A stretch of 61,047 bases of DNA from a virus. The DNA lies in the IMG/VR virus record IMGVR_UViG_3300028198_000003, positions 1 through 61,047 of that record, one strand, 5' to 3'. The position numbers and the translations under genes were made by a program. Each line of letters opens with the position of its first letter. Positions within the stretch are counted from its first letter, which is position 1. The notes below the pieces were generated by a model, which was given only the letters and a program-made list of their open reading frames with translations, had not been told where the DNA came from and did not search any database. Of this stretch, positions 56,509 through 61,047 are shown piece after piece.

Positions 56509-59313
56509 TTATTCTTTTAGTCTATCGCCTATAGTTTGTCTAGTATCTGCTCTATAAGCATTTCTTCTATCACGTGCTAGTCTTCTATTCATACGTTTTC
56601 TTGCAGGAACTGCATCTGCTTCTGCCTGTGTTTTCCAAGCTTTTCCATTATGATCAATATATCTGGTATTTTCATCGGCAACAGGTGCTTCATTTTTAGA
56701 TCCATCAGGTAAATCACTACCAAATGCTCCTACACCTCTGTTTGCTCTTATCTTTTTTACAACTTTAGGTTCTTGTGTTGTTCTTTTTGATTGTACCCTA
56801 TCATCTTCAGGTCTTGGTTGTACTAATGTTACTTGAGTACTGTCGCCTGAGCCTTGAGTATGTCCATGATCTGATCCTAGACCTCTTGAGCCTAAACCAC
56901 CTGAAATTTGTAGTTTTTTAAGTTCATATAATGCTTTTTCTAATGCCATTGTTCTTTTTGGTGTCTTGGTTTCTTTAACACGTTTTTGTTGTTTTGAATC
57001 CCATACTTCTTCACCTACTGTTGGATATTTCATTTCTACGTTACCTCTTGTTTTTCTATATGTCATAGCTTTTTTTTTATTGAGTTCATCTAATGACATT
57101 TTAAGTTGTCTTGCAGCAGTATCTCCACCTCTACTGTAACGTATCTTTGGAGTTGGTGGATCATTATTATCATCTCTATCATCACGATCTCTTGGAGGTT
57201 TAGGACTAGATCTACCATCTATTTCAACTGATGAATCTGAGTAAAAATTAGGATCTTTATCATGTTTTGGTAGTGATCTTGGTTTTTTACCCTCTGAATC
57301 TTTGTTTTCATAATTACTTCCATCTTCAAAACCATCTTCAAACCTCATATTACTATATGCATCTCGAACTACTTTATCTTGCTTTCTTGTTTTTCTACTT
57401 CTATACACTGGAAGTGTATCTCCTTCATTTCTCATTCCTCTTGCTTTTAAACCACAGTTTTTACATGCTTTTACTCTTACTTTGTTTAATTTTAATAAAG
57501 CATGAACCTTGTTTACCTCTCTAATTGCCTTTGATTTATGTCTATTCATTAACCAATCCCATTCAGGTCTTTCTTCTTCAACCTCTTGTGGTGCTGCTAC
57601 TTCTTCGTCTTCCTCATCATCTGCCTTCTTTTTAGCATTTTGTCCAGATGTTAATCTTGTAGCAAGTGATCTATGTCCACCTCCACCTTTCTTACCTTTA
57701 ATATTTTCAGTCTCTTCTTCAATAATTTTATCTAAATCTACATCATCTGCTTTGTTATTCAATCTTTGTGCGTTAGGTGCATCTTGATTAAATGCTCCTT
57801 CTGTTGTTCCACCTGAACCAGTATTACTAATATCTGCTGCTTTAGGTTTTCTTGGATCTTTAAAACCATGACCACAATTAGGACAGGCTCCACCCATAGA
57901 TGTCATATCACCCATATCCCTTCCATTATCTGCAACACCAAGTTTTTTATGTTTTCCACAGTTAGGACAATAATCTCCTTTTGCTTTTTCTAATCCCTTA
58001 CTTCTACATTTATCACATTGACATTTATTATTATGTATTGGGTTATTTGCACCACCAGTTTGTGTTGTTAAAGTTCCACCGTTAGTCATATTTGCTCCAC
58101 CAATACCTGCACCACCTGAGCCTGAACTTGCTTCGACCTTGTGTACAAATGAACCAACAATCTTTTCTGCTGATTCTCTTGACTTACCTTCTGCCATCAA
58201 TGCTTGTACTTTTTGTTCAAATGTTTGTGATTCGTTTAGATCTGCTTGTTGAATTTGAGTTGGAAGTTCTTGTGATAGTGATCCTTTTATTGGAAGTTTC
58301 TTTTCAGGTATTTCTCTTTTTGTATCATTGATTTCTGTACCATTATTTCTATCTTCAGTATCAACTCTATATCCTGCTTTATTAATAATTTCAATAGCTT
58401 TTTCTAGATCTGGTGTATAACCTGATGTTTCAGTTTCTCTCATATCACTTTCAGGTTGTGTTGGGCGTTTCTCTTCCTTATTACCTAATGTTGCGTCCAA
58501 CATCTCTTTTTTCTCCATAAATTTATTATAATATTGATTATCAGAATCTTCTTTATCATCTTCCTGTATTTCTTTCCATAATTTTAATTGTCTAGCAGTT
58601 AAACCTGTTGGTTCAGTTTTATCAATGGCTCTACCACGTTGTTTTCCTGCCTCAACTTCATTATAATTTTCTGGTTTGTCACCTTCCATAACAGTTAAGA
58701 GATCTCCTCCTCCAGTTTTATTGACATAACAACCCATCTTGTCACATTGAATTACCATCTTACCATCATCTCTAACAGATGAGTTAAAATTTGCTTTAGC
58801 AATCTGATTAAAATCAGTAATGATAGCCATTGGTACTGCAGGATCTGCACATACAGCAACTTCATAATGTTCAAGATCACTTAATGCATAAGCAGTACTT
58901 CCGTCTTTCATTTTAATTGGGGATCTTGCTGATCTCGTTGCACCACCAAATGATAATCCCTTGTATTCATTATTTTTAATTTTATTCCAAATAACATTAT
59001 CTAATTCATAATTCTTGAAAATTTTACCAGTTATTTTAATTGCAGGTAACTCATGACCCTCACCATTTTTTACAGTTGTTCTAGAATAATTGATACCTTT
59101 GCCTACAATTCTGTTAGAGTGAGTATCACTGATTGGTGCTCCTCTGTCTATCCATACAGGCAATACCTTGTATAACTCATCAACTATGGTAACTTCACCT
59201 TGCTTATCTTTCATTTGAACAGTCAAAAGACCTTCAAAGTATCTTTCATCTGAAGATATACCTTCCATGCTTTTTAACGTACTTGTAAGCTTATGGAAAC
59301 CATAAATTGTCAT
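56509..59313 (-). CDS. prohead protease fused to long zinc-ribbon/disordered region
   Basis: A 934-residue protein. Residues 1-180 form an HK97-type prohead serine protease: His65 in PISDTHSN, Ser121 in YKGLSFGGATRS, and YEVAVCADPAVP near 155. The remaining 750 residues are unusual: a Cys pair (CDKMGC), two or three zinc ribbons (CQCDKC; YCPNCGKH; GACPNCGHGF; CKNCGL) and long charged, probably disordered stretches with RNA/DNA-binding-like Arg richness at the end. The tail may act as an internal scaffold, be cleaved on maturation, or bind DNA. Confidence 0.7.
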   Translation of the reverse strand: MTIYGFHKLTSTLKSMEGISSDERYFEGLLTVQMKDKQGEVTIVDELYKVLPVWIDRGAPISDTHSNRIVGKGINYSRTTVKNGEGHELPAIKITGKIFKNYELDNVIWNKIKNNEYKGLSFGGATRSARSPIKMKDGSTAYALSDLEHYEVAVCADPAVPMAIITDFNQIAKANFNSSVRDDGKMVIQCDKMGCYVNKTGGGDLLTVMEGDKPENYNEVEAGKQRGRAIDKTEPTGLTARQLKLWKEIQEDDKEDSDNQYYNKFMEKKEMLDATLGNKEEKRPTQPESDMRETETSGYTPDLEKAIEIINKAGYRVDTEDRNNGTEINDTKREIPEKKLPIKGSLSQELPTQIQQADLNESQTFEQKVQALMAEGKSRESAEKIVGSFVHKVEASSGSGGAGIGGANMTNGGTLTTQTGGANNPIHNNKCQCDKCRSKGLEKAKGDYCPNCGKHKKLGVADNGRDMGDMTSMGGACPNCGHGFKDPRKPKAADISNTGSGGTTEGAFNQDAPNAQRLNNKADDVDLDKIIEEETENIKGKKGGGGHRSLATRLTSGQNAKKKADDEEDEEVAAPQEVEEERPEWDWLMNRHKSKAIREVNKVHALLKLNKVRVKACKNCGLKARGMRNEGDTLPVYRSRKTRKQDKVVRDAYSNMRFEDGFEDGSNYENKDSEGKKPRSLPKHDKDPNFYSDSSVEIDGRSSPKPPRDRDDRDDNNDPPTPKIRYSRGGDTAARQLKMSLDELNKKKAMTYRKTRGNVEMKYPTVGEEVWDSKQQKRVKETKTPKRTMALEKALYELKKLQISGGLGSRGLGSDHGHTQGSGDSTQVTLVQPRPEDDRVQSKRTTQEPKVVKKIRANRGVGAFGSDLPDGSKNEAPVADENTRYIDHNGKAWKTQAEADAVPARKRMNRRLARDRRNAYRADTRQTIGDRLKE

Positions 59314-59351
59314 ATATAAATTGAACGTAACAAGGTTAATAAATATTATGA

Positions 59352-59386
59352 TAAAAAAGTAAAAACTAGAGGTTTTTTAGTCCTCT
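59352..59386 (-). terminator. hairpin plus T-runs over stop codon
   Basis: On the minus strand AGAGG (59386-59382) pairs with CCTCT (59372-59368), followed by TTTTTACTTTTTT. The stop codon (59379-59377) lies in the loop. Confidence 0.75.
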
Positions 59387-59643
59387 GTTAATTTTTTGGC
59401 TTTTGAAACAGCATAATCTACAGAGAAACCTGCTGTAAGACCTATCAATGCTAGACCTAATGTGTCTATGCCTGATAATCCTATTGTTTGTGCTATAGCA
59501 ATACCTGCAAAGCCTGAAACAATTACTGCACCAAAGAATTTCTTAATATCATAGGAACTTTCAGAACCTAGAAATCCTCTTATGGTGTTTAAGATTGCAC
59601 CAGATACTGTTGCGATTACTACCACGAGTAATGGATCTACCAT
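59377..59643 (-). CDS. holin-like membrane protein
   Basis: An 88-residue protein from MVDPLLVVVIATVSGAILNT, with two or three predicted membrane spans (residues 3-20, 33-52, 56-78) and a charged end, the size and layout of a class II/III holin. TAAATATAG about 28 nt upstream supports the ATG at 59643. Located between neck/portal and protease genes. Could permeabilise the host membrane. Confidence 0.6.
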   Translation of the reverse strand: MVDPLLVVVIATVSGAILNTIRGFLGSESSYDIKKFFGAVIVSGFAGIAIAQTIGLSGIDTLGLALIGLTAGFSVDYAVSKAKKLTED

Positions 59644-59681
59644 AAATGAAAGACAATCCATCTATATTTAACTATTACTAC

Positions 59682-59930
59682 TCATTTGTCGAGTAATTCC
59701 TTGACTAGGTCGTCAAGATCTGATTTTGCCTCTTCTGGGTGTAATCTATTTGACTGCCTATCAACTGCTTTAGCTAAAATAATAATGGTTTTTTGTAATC
59801 TTTCTACTGTCTCACATAGACTTTTCTGTGTTTTTTGTACTTTTTTAAAATATGTGACTACTGCTGCCCCTGTACCAAGAGCAATAGCCATAACTACTTC
59901 TTCATATATTGAATCTAACAATTCAAGCAT
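59682..59930 (-). CDS. membrane-anchored coiled-coil protein
   Basis: An 82-residue protein with one membrane span (about 12-27) followed by a coiled coil (VQKTQKSLCETVERLQKTII). Adjacent to the holin-like gene, it may be an antiholin or spanin-like accessory. Function inferred only from layout. Confidence 0.5.
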   Translation of the reverse strand: MLELLDSIYEEVVMAIALGTGAAVVTYFKKVQKTQKSLCETVERLQKTIIILAKAVDRQSNRLHPEEAKSDLDDLVKELLDK

Positions 59931-59991
59931 ATTAATTAATAATATTTATGCTTTTTATTTATATCGGTTGATTTATTAATGGGTGATATAT

Positions 59992-60438
59992 ATGAATATT
60001 ATGGCTTCTTCCATATATTTATACAATAATTATGAAGAATTTGAGTTATTTAACAAGGATAATTTCAATGAAAAATTCAAAACAATTAAGATAATAGACA
60101 TGTATATCCATCAAAAAACTAAATTATGGGTGGTAACTGACACAAATGACCTCATAGAAAAGCCATATTTGCAAAAATCTTTGGTTCATTTTAGAAATGC
60201 AACTGTAGAAGAGTACATAACTGATGAAACTAAGCTTATATTGCATGATAAGATCAAATTTAACCCTAAAAAGATGTTTATTGATATATTTCCAAGATTT
60301 TTAAGAAAACCAGAACTTAGATGGAGAGTTGACAAATATATTAACGATGGTAATAATATGGAAACTAGAATGGTTGATTATGACAACAGATATTATGATT
60401 TTGAAAATAATAGAATAAATTTTGTGTTAAAAAACTAA
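59992..60438 (+). CDS. 148-residue hypothetical protein, lone plus-strand gene
   Basis: A Tyr/Asn/Lys-rich, mixed alpha/beta protein (YEEFELFNKDNFNEKFKTIK; FPRFLRKPELRWRVDKYIND). It is the only plus-strand gene in the virion region, facing the 60881 gene with a 4-nt overlap at the 3' ends. TTTATATCG near 59957 could start it. Composition differs from its neighbours, which suggests a recently inserted accessory gene. Start at 59992 or 60001. Confidence 0.6.
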   Translation: MNIMASSIYLYNNYEEFELFNKDNFNEKFKTIKIIDMYIHQKTKLWVVTDTNDLIEKPYLQKSLVHFRNATVEEYITDETKLILHDKIKFNPKKMFIDIFPRFLRKPELRWRVDKYINDGNNMETRMVDYDNRYYDFENNRINFVLKN

Positions 60439-60881
60439 CGTTTGTTACCTAAATTTTTACCCAGTATGTGTTGCCAGTCTTTTCCGTGTTTTCTTCTCAT
60501 ACTCTTCCAAAACGGATCAACTTCAAACATTCCACCTTTTGCATTGTATGATTTCATTATATTTGAAACCTTTCTGTGACACTTTTGACAAAGTCTTGCG
60601 TTTATTTGTTCCATGCCATGTTTATATTCTCCACAGAAATGACACATGCCATAAACAATCTCTTTAATTGGGACTAGAATGGTTTCTCTGCCTTTTTTAC
60701 CTGCACAGTCACCACAAATGTCGTTTACACCTGCACCTACTGGAATACCGTTACCAAAGCAACTAAAACACATTCCTTCTTTATAGTTGTTCACTCTTGT
60801 ATATTCATTTTTTTGATGTATATCTACAATTTTACTACCAATTTTTGTTTGTCCAGAGTCTATTTTAACTTTTTCTGCCAC
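60435..60881 (-). CDS. zinc-finger protein, HNH-like end
   Basis: A 148-residue protein from a GTG start. CFSCFGNG and CGDCAGKKG form a first metal site reminiscent of DnaJ-type zinc centres; CHFCGEYKHGMEQINARLCQ and CHRKV form a second with the look of an HNH/His-Me finger but without a clear catalytic Asn-His pair. The C-terminus is basic. The start overlaps the stop of the KPKV-repeat gene (TAGTG), so they are co-translated. Confidence 0.55.
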   Translation of the reverse strand: MAEKVKIDSGQTKIGSKIVDIHQKNEYTRVNNYKEGMCFSCFGNGIPVGAGVNDICGDCAGKKGRETILVPIKEIVYGMCHFCGEYKHGMEQINARLCQKCHRKVSNIMKSYNAKGGMFEVDPFWKSMRRKHGKDWQHILGKNLGNKR

Positions 60882-61047
60882 TATTTGTCCCTATTCTCCA
60901 TGTTTCTTAAACACTCCATTAGTATTCCAAGTGACCTGTTGTCTTTTTTAATATCTAACAAATCAACAATACGTCCTAAATATATATCCCATTCATCTAA
61001 TTTTTTAGGTTTTGCAACTTTAGGTTTTGTAACTTTAGGTTTTGTAA
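60881..61047 (-). CDS. KPKV-repeat protein, C-terminal part (cut by window edge)
   Basis: Enters from the window end in the frame TKPKVTKPKVAKPKKLDEWD, then a helical domain (YLGRIVDLLDIKKDNRSLGI) and a stop overlapping the next start. It joins in frame with positions 85-1. Whether the number of KPKV repeats is correct cannot be known from this assembly. Confidence 0.75.
   Translation of the reverse strand, partial: TKPKVTKPKVAKPKKLDEWDIYLGRIVDLLDIKKDNRSLGILMECLRNMENRDK
61009..61047. repeat. 15-bp repeats at right contig end
   Basis: Units gttttgcaactttag, gttttgtaactttag and a partial gttttgtaa, matching positions 1-30. Confidence 0.85.

Noticed and set aside
1-61047. tRNA genes
   Set aside because: No stretch with T-loop and anticodon-arm features was found by eye, including in the structured intergenic regions. 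A tRNAscan-SE run would settle it.
1-61047. CRISPR array
   Set aside because: The only tandem repeats found are coding (KPKV units and fibre repeats), with no spacer-like unique sequences between identical repeats. The Cas4-like protein is alone and is better seen as an exonuclease.
1-61047. Integrase or attachment sites
   Set aside because: No tyrosine or serine recombinase signature was recognised. The inverted 31-nt elements are not next to a recombinase.

Overview
The window looks like an essentially complete, circularly permuted genome of a head-tailed virus (Caudoviricetes) infecting an archaeon. Virus evidence: portal, prohead protease, scaffold, HK97-type major capsid protein, connector and neck proteins, tail tube, tail chaperones joined by a frameshift, tape measure, baseplate and fibre proteins, and large terminase. 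Archaeal evidence: an MCM helicase and a RadA recombinase, plus TATA boxes (TTTATATAA and relatives) that sit about 29 nt upstream of start codons, as expected for leaderless archaeal mRNAs. The AT-rich sequence and overall style suggest a marine ammonia-oxidising archaeon (Nitrososphaerota) as host; that part is inference. No integrase, DNA polymerase, tRNA or CRISPR array was found, so a lytic virus using the host replisome is likely. The two window ends fall inside one gene whose 15-bp repeats (KPKVA/KPKVT) read in the same frame across the junction, which supports circularity.

Layout. (1) 2156-16615, plus strand: an early/accessory region of very small, tightly overlapping genes, many encoding Cys-rich zinc-ribbon microproteins. 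It includes a secreted cupredoxin-like coiled-coil protein, an amidoligase plus class II glutamine amidotransferase pair, and a CobS-like AAA+ ATPase with a CobT-like VWA protein. Four intergenic stretches here (about 2590-2681, 6385-6996, 10280-10740, 15906-16268) have no credible genes but are dense in strong stem-loops. (2) 24932-16606, minus strand: replication and nucleic-acid genes (RNase H, phosphoesterase, MCM, RadA, nuclease-like and zinc proteins). (3) From 1943 down through position 1, across the junction, and on from 60881 to 24969, minus strand: the virion operons in the order portal, (holin-like genes), protease, scaffold, capsid, connectors, tail tube, chaperones, tape measure, baseplate, fibres, a Cas4-like nuclease, small and large terminase, then two disordered proteins. 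The terminase lies at the far end from the portal, which is unusual.

Most noteworthy: the structured intergenic RNAs, including a 31-nt element that is contiguous at 15914-15944 but split by a 66-nt stem-loop domain, and inverted, at 6814-6910; hairpins sharing one apical sequence on different flanking stems; a canonical C CCT TTA slippery site in the tail-chaperone pair; near-invariant promoter spacing; a secreted matrixin-type metalloprotease in the capsid operon; and a 1599-residue fibre built of 20-residue repeats. All functional names rest on motif reading by eye, with no database search.
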